Source: Camellia lanceoleosa (lineage: Eukaryota; Streptophyta; Magnoliopsida; Ericales; Theaceae). From it: a DNA stretch of 64,000 bases. The stretch is taken from the NCBI GenBank assembly GCA_025200525.1, contig CM045762.1, forward strand, positions 127,973,752 to 128,037,751, read 5' to 3'. Below are positions 48,001-60,225 of this stretch, one piece after another. Positions within the stretch are counted from its first letter, which is position 1. Every line of letters begins with the position of its first letter. Both the position numbers and the translations under genes were made by a program. The notes beneath the pieces were generated by a model. The model worked only from the letters and a program-made list of their open reading frames with translations, ran no database searches and was not told the DNA's origin.

Positions 48001-49649
48001 CACAAGAAAGTGTGATAAAATGCATCTTCTATGCAAGTATGGGGGCATTTTCTATGCAATATTGAAAGCAAGCATATTCTATGCATGAAACAAGTAAAGC
48101 ATATTCTATGGGAATCGAAAACAAGCATATTCTATGCATGAATCATAATGATCGCGGCACGCATGCAACAACGGTGTATATGAAAGCTCGCACTCTATGC
48201 AATAGAGGACACAAATATGTACTGGTGCCTCGATTTGCCTCTTAGAGGACTTCACAACATACTCGGCTCAAAGGGGCACACCCTATTCAAATTGACAAGA
48301 GGTAACATCTGCATGTGAAACCCTTTGGTCTTTGCTTGGGCGCCATTACGACTTGAAGGGCTTACACTTGGGGTCGAGACACACTCATACTCCAGAGAAA
48401 TGGCGAGGCCTGAGAAGATGCACCTGGGATGCAGTCTCGAATCTTGCTAAAGTTGAAACATGCTAAGATGCTCTAAATTTTCCCTCTTTTCTTTTGCTTT
48501 GCAGTCCGGAACCTAAATAGCTTCAGATAAGCCTTTGCTCTACTGTTCACACTTATCGGGGGTGGACCCTGCGACTTTTTGAAAGAACCAATCCTGTTTT
48601 GCATAAATGTGGAGAACGGCACGGCACTCGGAGCACAAAACGATTTTTATTTTGAAAATGAGAAAAGGATTCTCAACAGGGTATTGAGCCTATAACTGAC
48701 CACAGCAAAACGACTCATCACGGGGAAATAAAGGCACACAACCTAGACACATCGAGTAACACTTGAAACGACCCAAAACAAGAATCGAGATAAAACAAAA
48801 GACACAACACTCAGACGCGTGCAGGGAGCTGTTTTCACGGGTATGTTTCCACCCTTTCTTATTTGTGATTCTCACATCACTCGGCCCTCAAGCTCTGTTT
48901 TTGAAAAACCCTTTTCTCACTTTTTCTCTCATCGCACATCTCTATTCTTAAATCTCTCATTTTTCATCCCTCCCCGGGTGGTTGATGGATAAACGACAAG
49001 TTGAAGGCTCGGGCCCTAGCATTCTGCGATTCTCTTTCTTCGCCACGCCTAGTGAATTCTTCCCAGAGGGGTTGCACTACATTTGGGTGTGTAACAAATC
49101 TGCGGTGACATCGGTTGTGATGCTTTCACCTGGGAGTTTGGACATGATCGATCCGTCTAGATGAGGGAGTAGAATATCTGATCCATTCGGTTCGTGACTT
49201 GGCTTGATACCTCCGCTTGAGGATACGAGAGCTTTCTGCCCTTTGTTGTGCCCTTTTCTGGCGAATACGGTGCCCTTTCCAACGAGTAGAGTGCCCTTTC
49301 TGGTAAGTATTTTGGCAAAGGGGAAAAGACAGAACACCTGACTCAACTGTGCCCCATAGTTCATCATTTTGACCATTTTTTGTTTTTGCTTTCTACTAAA
49401 ACAGTTTTGACCAACATGAGAGTTAGATTAACACGCTTGTTCAATTTTTGATTTGAAATCACGCAAGTCAGGCTATGAGCACTGAAAATTTTCCTTTTTT
49501 GAGTCCAGGAAAAAGGTCCAGTTTTGGAAAAATTGGATAATTTTCGAGAGAACTAGTCAGTCTCAGTAAAAATTCTCAAAAACTATTTTTGCAAACGACC
49601 ACTACTCAACGAGCACAAAACCTACTCTTGAGATGCGCAACCTCGGATC
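48001..49649 (-). other. Non-coding interior of the Ogre-like element
   Basis: No pol motif in any frame. It begins with a CATATTCTATGCATGAA-type short repeat (48040-48140). Further on, near 49235-49300, GTGCCCTTT repeats occur. Open frames here are short and without recognised domains. Confidence 0.6.
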
Positions 49650-49832
49650 CCAAGGAAAATTGCCCCTTGCTTGGAGAGAGCTGCATGGCAACGGAAAGTT
49701 GCCCCTTGTTTGAACGGCACCGTGGCGCATTGAATGGCAACGGAAAGTTGCCCCTTGTTTGACTGGCGCCGCAGCACACTGAATGGCAACAGAAAGTTGC
49801 CCCTTGTTTGGATAGCACCGCGGCGCATTGTA
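49650..49832 (-). repeat. Three 49-bp tandem units with a GGCAAC...GTTGCC hairpin
   Basis: GGCAACGGAAAGTTGCC starts at 49687 and 49736, and a variant at 49785, each followed by CCTTGTTTGAN and a GC-rich segment. A weaker fourth unit lies at the left. The hairpin stem is six bases. Confidence 0.8.
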
Positions 49833-51341
49833 GTCAGTCCTCAAAGCGACAAATACAACCAGACTCTCAGATACAGCAAAGACAGAGATGATCAAAACCA
49901 TCACATGGACACAATCAAATTTGAATTGTTTTACGGCTGGACTTCAGAATGAAGTTGCCTACGTATCCCAAAGATGGGAATCAAGCCTTACGTAGTTCGG
50001 GGTTAAGGTACACTCGGGTATTTAACCTCTCATTTTTATGCTCTAACTTTTTCCAAGGCGCCCATTGCAGGTTTTCAACCTTGCGAGCTTTGTTCTTCTT
50101 TCTTTTTCATTTTTTCTATTCTTTTCATCTTTCTTTTTTTTTTGCATTTTTCTTTTCTTTTCTTTTGCATTTTTTGTATCTTTGCATTTTTTTTCTTTTT
50201 TTTCTTTGCTCTAACTTTTGCCTGGGTCGCCCTTCCGGGTTTTTGGCCCAGCGAGCCTCTCGAAGGGTAAAAGTGTAACAAGTCCATGCCAAATGGCTTT
50301 GAGATTGAAGCCCTCTGTATTCAGGAGAGTGGTTGTTGTATTGATTTACAGAAAGATTCACCTTTGGCTCTCCGAGCACATCGGATATTTTTTGCCCCTA
50401 GTTCGAGGGGTGCTTCTGATCTAGCTTTGCAAGCTTCTTCTGATGAGGTCTGACCTTCTTGATCTGACTTTGGTGCCTCTTGTTCGAGGGCTGCTTCAAA
50501 TCTGGCCACACAGGCCTTACATCGTGGTCGACCGTTGAACATTCTGAATGCCAGTTCAAGGTTTGAAAGCCAAGGGGGTCGAGTCTCGAGGTGAGAGCGA
50601 TCCTAGTCGCACAATCTCAAGAGCGATTCCACACATGCCTTTGCAGGACCGCCAAAACATTTTTGAAAGTTTTTAAGAAAGACAATCGCTTGCCGAAGAC
50701 AGTGTAAGATCAATCTGGATCAAAGCCAGGGTCCTTCTCAGTACTCACACTAACAAGCATGATTTCATTCATTAAGGGCTTAGCACGTCTCTCTTTCTCT
50801 CAAATAATCAAAGTTTTGTAAATCCTGAGGAATTCCTTCCTCTTTGTTTTCACCGCAGTGTTCAAAAAGGTTTTGAAAAACTTAGGTCAATACAATGACT
50901 TCAAGGCATAAGGGAGCAGGTGGAATGCACTGCCATTTCATTCAAATCCTGGCACAACTAGCACACGGCAGAAACAAATGCGAGAGTATGGAAATCACTG
51001 CTGTTTCATTCAAAATCATAGCATAAGCTGGCTCCATGGCGTAAAACAGACTCAAAACAAAACAAAAAGACAAACCACGAAACAAAATGGTGGCGGAGGT
51101 AACACCCCCGGAATCACCCGACTTCTATACAATAGGACTGACTCGATACAACAAGACAGACCCAAAACAAAAGAGACTGACTCAAAGCAAAAAGACTGAC
51201 TCAAAACACAACAACAAGACTGACTCAATACCCAAGTCAGAATGCAAAATTAACAGCACTTGTACATTGCTCAAAACAGTGCATGCCATTCACCACAGTT
51301 GGAGTAATCTGAGCGCCACTCGCAGGTGGTTCATCCCCCGT
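49833..51341 (-). other. Non-coding interior, with T-rich tract and AGACTGACTCAAA repeats
   Basis: Contains a conserved-looking stretch (GAAGTTGCCTACGTATCCC at 49951), a CTTTTTTTCTTT tract at 50090-50210 and a run of AGACTGACTCAAA-like repeats at about 51130-51230. No protease or pol motif follows the gag end, where it would be expected. Confidence 0.6.
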
Positions 51342-53700
51342 TCACATAACATTATCCCCCAAGTTCACTGACCCAGTGCCGATAGACTTTGCTGAGCTCG
51401 GCGGGAGGATGACCTCATTGTCAAGTAGATCCTGTACTTCATGACGAAGATGGAAGCAGTTGTTGGTAGCATGACCAGTTTGCTGATGGTATGCGCAGTA
51501 CTGGGTAGCATCATGTGTAGCCGGAAGAGGGTTCGGGAGAGGCCGAGGCTCAAGGGGTTTTAGATGGCCTTGTCCAACAAGGATTTGGAAAGCTTTGGAT
51601 AAAGGCATGTGGAGGGCATGGAAGACCCTCTGACCTCGGGGTTGGTACTTCTGGGTTTGTGGATTTTCTTTGGGCCGACCGAGAAAGGGATTGGCAGTCT
51701 TGGCTGCTTGTCGATCTCTTCTGAGTGGAGGGTTAGAGCTAAGAGGATTGCCTCTGGTATAACGGCCCTTCTCCCGGTTTTTCCTTTGATTTAGACTGCC
51801 CCCAACTTGAGTGGCAAAAATGCCGTCCACAGTTTTTGCGACAACCGCGAGCACTTGTTCTTTGTTCAGTCCCTCGGATTTCAAAGCCTTAACAGCCAAC
51901 AGAAGATGTTCATGGGGATCCATGTCCGCCCCTACCTTGTTCTTTCCACTCGCTTCCACTTTGCCACGGGATTGGCCTTCCTCAAATGTAGCCCGTTCCA
52001 AGACTGGGGAGCCTTTTGACATGAACTCCCTGGTAGGCGATGTGGTTGATGATGGAGTCAAAACTCCAAAGGCTGAATCCGCCACTGTTCTCTGAAGATC
52101 TTCAATCATCCTCATCAGCTCGGAAGTAGTGGGTTCATGGGTTTGAGATGATTGGGGTTCAAGTGCACCCATCATGCATAAGTCCATGCTTTCTGGGATA
52201 AACACCTCAGGCTTGGGTAGATGGGCCGGGGTGATGTATATGCTGGGGTCATAGGTGGATGGCAGTGTATAGATGAGATTGAGGTAGGCGGGAAATGTTT
52301 GGTCATTGGGGCCTGAAGGTGGAGCTATCGTCCGGTTGTCGATGAGATTTTGGACCTCATGAAAGGCGATAGCAGTTGGTGCCATGGTTGGCCGATGGTA
52401 CATACAAGATTGGAGGGGTTGTGTCTGGCCGGGAGGGGGTCGGGAAGAGGTTGAGGATCGAGGGGTTTGAGATGCCCCCTTTCCATCAAGACTTTTAGTG
52501 CGCTAGTCAGGCTCATATAGAGAGGGGTGAAAGTTTACCCTCGAGCCTGGCCGGGTAATTTGTTGCTTGTAGGCTTGGTTTGGCAAAAGGGTTGGTATGA
52601 TCAGTATTGATTCGATGGGTTCGAATAGTGCTACTTCCGGCATTGGTACTCCTTGAAATCACCCTCCTTGTCGGTTCACTTGTTCTAGGAATGATCCCGC
52701 TGTTGAACGCATTCTCGACCTGAACCCCCAGTTCATGCAAACTCTTGAAAGTGAATAGTGGAGCGACTATCAATTTCTGCAACATATTATGCTCGAGGTT
52801 CCGCACCATCATCTGCACTTGATCCTCTCGAAGGGCGTGACGTCATCATCTGTGCTGCCTTTGCTCTCCACCTCGTAACAAATTCCACAAAAGGCTCTGT
52901 TGGGTTCTGGCGTGTTGCTTCAAGCTCTTGGATGGTCATTTCAACTTGGGTATTGTAGGAATACTGCTCGACAAAGGCCTCAGCCAATTCTTCTCAGTTT
53001 TGCTTCACTTTGTCTTCCAACCTAGTATACCAAGTGGCTGCTACACCTGACAGGGTTCTTCCATACAGAGAGAGTTTCTGTGGCTTAGTCAGACCCATCG
53101 GCTTTAGGACATCCAAAAAAAGTTGGATATGTACCATTGGATCTCCAGACCCGTCGAAACGGTCAATATGTGGCATTTTGAATCTGTCTGGGAGCCGGAC
53201 GGCAGACTCGGTATGCCCATCCTCAATATCGGGAATGGAGTTAAGGCCCTGTGCCTTTTTGAATTGCTTCTCAAGGTTCGCAATTTTCACTGCGGTCAGA
53301 TCGAGGTCATTATCATCAAGGGGATAACGCCTCTCATTAGGCTGCACCAGGGGTCCGAAAACTTGGGCTTGAGCCAGCCCTTCTCGAGGACCTGAACACT
53401 GCAAATCTTCAACTGGCGTAAGTGGGTCAAAGTTAATTTGGGTCCCAAAGTCGGATGTAAGGTAGATGCCCCAGATGGGCTCTGCGTGTCAATACTGGTC
53501 TCAGCTTGCATGGCAGTTCCCTGATTCAACGCGGCTATCACGCCCACAAATTCTTCCGAACCCTGTGTCAGCCCGGGCTGCTGATTCTCAACAAAGGTGA
53601 TGTGTTGGTGGTCGACGGATCGATGAGTCGATGAGCCACGACCGCCTTTCTTTTCCTTGCCTCAGCGAAAGAACACTGGTTGCCCTTGAATTGAAGTTCT
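51342..53700 (-). pseudogene. gag: Ogre-like gag with duplicated C-terminal module, broken
   Basis: Reading leftward: an N-terminal part to about 53400 (frame change near 53390), then the capsid core (FDGSGDPMVHIQLFLDVLKP, LSGVAATWYTRLED, FVEQYSYNTQVEMTIQELEA). A TGA near 52996 replaces Trp and a small deletion near 52820 shifts the frame. Then come two related modules. The first (about 52510-52310, frameshifted) has GHLKPLDPQPLPDPLPA and a knuckle-like CMYHRP that has lost later ligands. The second (about 51590-51400) has GHLKPLEPRPLPNPLPA and CAYHQQTGHATNNC. An open Gln/Lys-rich linker joins them. No protease follows. Confidence 0.85.
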
Positions 53701-54384
53701 GACCTAACAAAGTCTATCAGCACTAGTCCAATGTACCCGGGGGATTTCGGAGCCTTCTGAAGCTATGGTTCGGGACTACCTAGCAAAAGGAAAACATCTG
53801 ACATCTCGGCTGATTTCACCAAAAGCGGATATGAGCATAACGGGATGGTGTGCCCATCAATCGCCCCAAAATTACATCTCAACTGATACCCTAAACCGAA
53901 TCGAAATCGAATCTGGTGCCCGCAGTTCGATGCCCAAACTCATAGATCGATACATGCATTCCAGAGAGGCGGAATCTACCAAGCACATAACAGATAAGTG
54001 AGAGCCAAAACACCCCTATGTTGGGGTAGGGTTTCGGCTCCTATTTTGTCGAGCTAGGGTTTCACTCACGCATGCAGTGGCTTCAAACAACCTATAAGCG
54101 GGTAAGCAACTTTGTCCTAGTTTGGAATGGTCACTATGGATCCGAATATGCACTAGGTCGAATGGTCAGGGTGCCCGTAAAACCGGGGTTTGTGTTCCCA
54201 TCTTGGCAGAGAGCCGTAAGTCGACCTTATGGACATGCCTTGACAAGACAAGCCTCCGGCAAACAGCTCAGGAATAGCAGATGGCAAACACGGTGTCCTA
54301 GGCGCACCAATGCAAATGCAATGCAAAGAAGCACACAAGCGTAGTCAAAACCAGATATCACGAGTTCGAGTCAAGTTCTCTAAA
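53701..54384 (-). other. 5' leader of the Ogre-like element
   Basis: About 680 bp between the primer binding site and gag. Too short for the extra 5' ORF known from some Ogre elements, and no such frame is seen. Confidence 0.65.
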
Positions 54385-54402
54385 TCCCCAGCAGAGTCGC
54401 CA
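54385..54402 (-). other. Primer binding site of the Ogre-like element (not Met tRNA)
   Basis: On the - strand TGGCGACTCTGCTGGGGA, starting five bases after the LTR end. It differs from the TGGTATCAGAGC site of the other elements here. Ogre elements are reported to use tRNA-Arg; whether this sequence matches that tRNA was not verified. Confidence 0.75.
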
Positions 54403-54407
54403 GAAAC

Positions 54408-57400
54408 TGTAACAACGCCCGCGAGGGACCTCGCTACAGTTCGGACTCGATTTTGTTACGGTTCTCAATCTTGAACCAAAGAGTCCAAATCCGGCAAATC
54501 GTTTTGAAGGAAAACAGATTTTTTGAAAGAAGTGCCAAACATGGATACGCTTTGCGGATAATGAGTCGCCACCTAAATATTTTAAATGGGAAATTTAGGA
54601 AACCACGACTCGGTGCCAAAGGCCACGTGCCCGTCATCACCAAAGTTGGCTGGGGAACTTGGGTACGATTAGGGAAGGTCACATCGTGAGCACCGCTCTC
54701 GCCAGTCAAAGACCGCCTCTACTAACCATGATATCTGCTTTTGAAAACATTGTGAGTTCTTATTGGTTATTAGCCTAGATTACTATGTGATGCTCGCATG
54801 ACAAACAAGTATAAATGGGCCGTCGAATTGGAACAAAACATTTCATGTTTATTTTTTGAAAATGGTGTGATGGTGCTACCCGAGTAGGCTAAAATGCGGA
54901 TTTGCCACCCTCGTGGGCTTAAAAAACATGATGTTGCCACTATCTAGTGGGCTTAAAACAAAGTCAATGAATTGTCCCAATTCAGATAACTCAACCTCCA
55001 CCCACGGGCATTTAAGGCAGTTATATCACATAAGCATTTAGCCTCATGGTAAGCATGCTATTCATGGCAACACTCACACGCATGCAAGGATGCTAAAGCA
55101 TAAAACTTACCGAGTACTCCAAGCCAAAGCAGTGATTAGAAATCATCGTGATCCTAAATGTTTGAAATGCCTAATGCAACACATGCAAAGATGCAACTAT
55201 AGTGACTCGGCTATTCTAAACATGGTATATGAGATGCTCTGAGTTAGCATGTATTCACTTTGGAATTGAAATACAGATCTGGTTTGTATGATGCGCCGAG
55301 GCAGTGCGTGCAAAACAGATGAATGATGCAAACATCTTTGTCATCTTTGTATGCTAATTGAAATATGCCCTATATCTAACCATCGTAAGCAGGTAAATAA
55401 AAGGGAGAAAGAAATGGGGGTTGGAAGACATACATCACACTCACGCACACTTATTACAACATTGCCCTCGCGCAGAGGGTCCGAATAAATAATAATACAG
55501 ACCCGAATAAAAGAATATTACAGTCCGAAATATACAGTCCGAATAAATATACAATTTCCTAATTAATTTACAAATTAACTAAGAAAGTTGTAAAGCCGTG
55601 GAGCGCTTTGCTATAATGAATAGTGTATTTGGATCGCCTCGGCGGAAATCCACCGATGCCCCAATTAGCCTCTCGCTTGATTATTTCTCGAAATGCGTGC
55701 CAGACTCTGGAAATTTGCTGATTCTTCATTTTGCTGCAACAGAGAGCAGGAAAAGGGCATAGCAATGTATTTCACAAATATATGCATGCCTCGATCCTCG
55801 TGCCACCAATCACGCACATCGATGCATGATGGCCGAGGAGCCGAATTGCACAACTCAATATAGGATGAATGCATATGAATGCGACAACAAAACCTAACTC
55901 CATCATGGGTAATCCGGAGTGTCGGTGACTTGGGAATTGAGACCCGTTCCGTTACTCGGAGTACAAAACGCGCCTCGTTTCCCGTGCAATATGCATGATA
56001 TGCATGAAATGCAACTAATATACAACCTAGCATGCGCAATGCTATGAAAATGAGATCTCTCGAAATACGTGCCCATAGGCACGCAAACCGAGGAATGCGG
56101 AATGACATGCGAAATGCAATGATGGGCTTATACCAACATGAGGGAGCCTCAGCCACACTCACATAGGATGCCGGCGGATAAAAATGAGATGCCTCGAAAT
56201 GCGTGCCCGTGGACATGCATACCGAGAAACACGGAATGACATGCGAAATGCAATGATGGGCTTATACCAACATGAGGGAGCCTCAGCCACACTCACATAG
56301 GATGCCGGAATGATAAAAATGAGATGCCTCGAAATGCGTGCATGCGGACACGCAAACCGAGGAATGCATAAAATGGCATACGGAATGCAATGATGGGCTT
56401 ACGCCAACATGAGGGAGCTTCAGCCACACTCACATAGGATGTCGGAATGATAAAAATGAGATGCCTCGAAATGCGTGCCTGCGGACACGCAAACCGAGGA
56501 ATGCATAAAATGGTATACGGAATGCAATGATGGGCTTACCCTAACATGAGGGAGCCTCAGCCACACTCACATAGGATGCCGGAATGATAAAAATGAGGTG
56601 CCTCGAAATGCGTGCCCATGGGCACGTATATCGAGAAACACGGAATGCGAATTGGGCTTACGCTAACATGAGAGGGCCTCAGCCGCACTCACATAAGCTG
56701 CCGAGAGATGAAAGTGAGCTGTCTCGAAATGCGTGCACACGGGCACGCAAACCGAGGCGGTGATGCGAAATACAAATCGGATAAAATCGAAGTGCCTCGA
56801 AATGCGTGCTCACGGACACGCAAACCGAGGCGATGATGTGAAATGCAAATCGGATAAAATCGAAGTGCCTCGAAATGCGTGCACACGGATACGCAAACTG
56901 AGGCGATGATGTGAAATGCAAATCGAATTAAACCGAAATGCCTCGAAATGCGTGCACACGGGCACGTAAACTGAGGCGATGATGCGAAATGCAAATCGGA
57001 TAAAATCGAAGTGCCTCGAAATGCGTGCACACGGACACGCAAACCGAGGCGATGATGTGAAATGCAAATCGAATAAAACTGAAGTGCCTCGAAATGCGTG
57101 CACACGGGCACGCAAACTGAGGCGATGATACGAAATGCAAATCGGATAAAACTGAAGTGCCTCGAAATGCGTGCACACGGGCACGCAAACCGAGGCGATG
57201 ACAAAATGGAATGAAATGGCATACGGAATGCAAATTGGGCTTACGCCAACAGGAGAGGACCTCAGCCGCACTCACATAAGCTGCCGTCGGATAAAAAAGA
57301 AGTGCCTCGAAATGCGTGCTGCAGGCACGCAAAACCGAGGCGTGATGTCTGAGCATGAAAAATGCAGATCGGGCTTACACTAACATGAGAGGACCTCAGC

Positions 57401-60193
57401 CGCACTCACATAAGATGCCGGAATGATAAAAATGAGGTGCCTCGAAATGCGTGCCCGCGGGCACGCAAACCGAGGCAATGCACTAAGGCATGAAATGACA
57501 TGGAAAATGATATGCAAGCATGCAAACCAAATTTTAGCAGCTAAATGAAGGGGAAAACAGCCCCGAAATGATATGAAATGACAATCAACGCATGAAATCA
57601 TCCCGAGACGTGATTTTAAGTGCCCGAAATGGCCTACGGCTATGCTAAACATGCAAAATTGGCACATGACAGCAAAAACAGTAGCAAGGCAGCCCCAAAA
57701 ATAGCATTTGTACAATAGAAAACATGGCCAAATAGTAAGCATAGATAGGGCAACAATGGCATGCAAAAATGGGGGTCAAGAGAGGGGTATTGAAACAAGT
57801 GGTATATGCAAATCCCAAACTGAAAAATTCCCTTCTACAATACTGAAGAGGAGCCCAAAATATGCATATTTTTAGTGATGACAACTCCAAAATCAGTATG
57901 TAGATAGGCTCAAAATAGCATGCAATATAATGAGCTAACAAGGGCTATAAAGAGAGGTACCATAAGCAATGACCAAACAACTTAAGACCCTTAATAAAAC
58001 TTTAAGAATAGACCAAAACAAGACACTTTATAAGCCTGATGAAGGCTGAAATCCGAAGCTAAGCAAGCCTAACAAAGCATGCAATTTTACGGAAAATATG
58101 GAGGGTTACAAAACAAGTACCAAAACCAATCATCAAATGGCCTAAGACCCTTAACAAAGAATGAAGAATGGACCAAAATAAGGCACTCTCTAGGCATGAT
58201 GAAGGCTGAAATCCGAAGCATGGTGAGCTTAAAAAAGCATGCAAAATGGGAGTGGAACAAGAATTCAAAGCAAGTGATATGTAGAGCAAGAAAACCAGGT
58301 TGAGCCCTTCTTCAATGTTGAAGAGGGGCTCAAAATAAGCACAATATCAGTATGTTTCATGCTCCAACTCAGATTACAAATAGGCCAAAACAATCATGCA
58401 ATTTTACGGTAAAATGGAAGAATTTCAAAGGAAGTGCATGATAGAGAAGCCAAACATAATGGATCCCTTCTTCAATGTTGAAGAGGGGCTCAATATAAGC
58501 CCACTAACAGTTTACATCAGTCTCGAAATCAGATTACTCATAAGGCAAATAAAGCATGCAAAACAATGGCCTAAAGAGTGATATTGAAGGAAGTATATCA
58601 TGGAGACACCAAATGAGGTTGAGCCCTCCTACAATGTTGTAGAGGGACTCAAAATAAGCCTAAAACCAGGAAGGGTCGGGGCCCAAAACAAAAAGGAAAT
58701 AGGGCAAAGAATTGACGGAAAATTATTGTAGAAAAAGGGAATTAGTGACTTACCCTTGGAGACAAGTCTTTTGCTACCTCTTGGCTTCAATCTGTTGCTT
58801 CTTGGCCTCTGGAAAACACCCCTTTGCTGCTGGAATGGAGGTGGTGATGGTGGAGCTTAGGGTTGATGAAGGAATTAGCTAGGAAGCTTGAAGGTTTTTG
58901 AGCTTTTGGCTATGAAAATGGAGGTTAGGGAAGATGAAGTCTTGAGGTGAATTGTTCCAACCCTAGCAAAGGAGGAGTTGGACCCTTTAAATAGGCAAGA
59001 AAATGGTGTAAAAGGGGAGGGAAAAGCACCCAAGCTTTCCCTGCCAAAATATCCTCGGATGCCCGGATATTTTGAAAAATATCGAGACATTGGAAAGAAA
59101 TTTGAAAGCGAAAGTGGCCGGCCAGTAACTACAGGAGGTGGCCGGCCACACCCCACTGGTCGGCCAGCCACTCACCTGGCCGGCCGGCCATGGACCAAAA
59201 ATGAAGGGCAAAATTGCCGACCACCATGCAATGGTGTCCTCCCATGTGTGTAGAATAAGGCCCCAAGGTCGGAAATTGGCAACACTGAAGCAGGAGCCAC
59301 AACATAGAGCTTGAAGGAGAGGCTCAAAAATGAAATCCACAATTTCTGGCCGACCACCAACTTTTAGGGTCCTCCCAGATGTGTGGAACAAGGTTCCAAG
59401 GTCAGAAATTGGCAACACTGAAACAGGAGTCACAACATAGGACTTGAAGGAGAGGCTCAAAAATGAAATCCACAATTGCTGTCGACCAATAGTTTTAGGG
59501 TCCTCCCATGTCCCCCGATCACAGATATGCAGCTTTGGTGGAAGAAAATATCGAGGTGTTCAACATTGGCCCGAAGTGAGCAAAACGGGCGCCAAGAGAA
59601 ACCGGGTTATCTGGGATAATTGCTGGCCTCCCACCCCCCAGTGATCTTCCTGGTGTTGAAACAGAGGTACCTGCCAAATTTGAACAAAAACTAATGAGAA
59701 ATGAATGCTCGGGGAGCAAAACCGCGCGGTTTGGGGTCCCGAAAATGGGCTGTGAGCACCGAAAGTGGCGTTCGGCCACGAAGTGGGTATCAGAGGGCCC
59801 AGTGTCCCTCGGTTTGATAAAACAGAGGTGCATGCCAAAAACCGAAGAAATCAGAGATGGTTGGGTGGTCCCGAGCCGAGGCACACGGCCTGACGGCTCC
59901 GAAAACCGGGAACCGGGCTCCGAAATGGGCAAAATGGCCTCCGGCCACGAAACGTAGCTCACGGCCACCGGGAGATAGTCTACGGGACCGCTCTCTTCCC
60001 GCAGGAAAGAAAACAGAGAAAACCGAGCCTGGTTCGCAAACCGAGACAAGACACAGAAGAGAGTTCGGAAGTTCGGAGGCAGGGCGCACGGCCGCGACTC
60101 TGAAACTTCTGAACGAGCACAGTATGCAACATCACCAAGCGCTCAATCGGTGACGTCTGAGTCTTAAGGTCGGTCAAAAATGGAGTGTCTACA
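54408..60193 (-). repeat. 5' LTR of the Ogre-like element (5786 bp)
   Basis: Direct repeat of 40697-46615. It differs in tandem-unit number and in many clustered 1-4 base differences. TATA-like TATTTAAAG (- strand) at about 58985-58993. Ends GAGTGTCTACA at 60193, followed by aggac. Confidence 0.92.
56060..57510 (-). repeat. LTR tandem array (right): ~136-bp and 73-bp units
   Basis: Unit starts at 56060, 56194, 56329, 56466 and 56603 (134-137 bp apart), 56724 (121), then 56797, 56870, 56943, 57016, 57089 and 57162 (73 bp apart), 57307 and 57442. Compared with the left LTR it has two fewer long units and two more short units; this accounts for most of the LTR length difference. Confidence 0.9.
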
Positions 60194-60225
60194 AGGACAT
60201 TCCACCTTCGACACATACTCCACAG

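Larger units (their letters stand above)
40697..60193 (-). mobile_element. Ogre-like non-autonomous giant LTR element, 19,497 bp
   Basis: Direct repeats of 5.9 and 5.8 kb (40697-46615 and 54408-60193) with TG...CA ends are flanked by the duplication aggac. A primer binding site on the - strand next to the right repeat and a purine tract next to the left repeat place the 5' end on the right. The interior (7.8 kb) holds a decayed gag and about 4.7 kb of non-coding DNA with tandem repeats. No protease, RT, RNase H or integrase is seen. Size, long LTRs, gag type and 3' tandem arrays fit an Ogre/TAT-derived element without pol. It sits in the leader of another TAT element, about 30 bp before gag. 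Confidence 0.9.

Noticed and set aside
47285..48128. Open frames of 180 and 249 codons on the - strand in the satellite-like array
   Set aside because: The products are low-complexity repeats (ALFCA, SHYLVH) caused by the short tandem unit; several frames are open at once.
49618..49832. Overlapping - strand frames rich in Arg-Gly-Asn over the 49-bp repeats
   Set aside because: All frames are open only because the repeat lacks stops; no independent evidence of coding.
56689..57222. 177-codon and similar open frames on the - strand across the LTR tandem arrays (also 43260-43754 and 56810-57271)
   Set aside because: They follow the 73-bp repeat, whose length shifts the frame each unit, and encode only the repeat in three phases; no start or composition typical of a gene.
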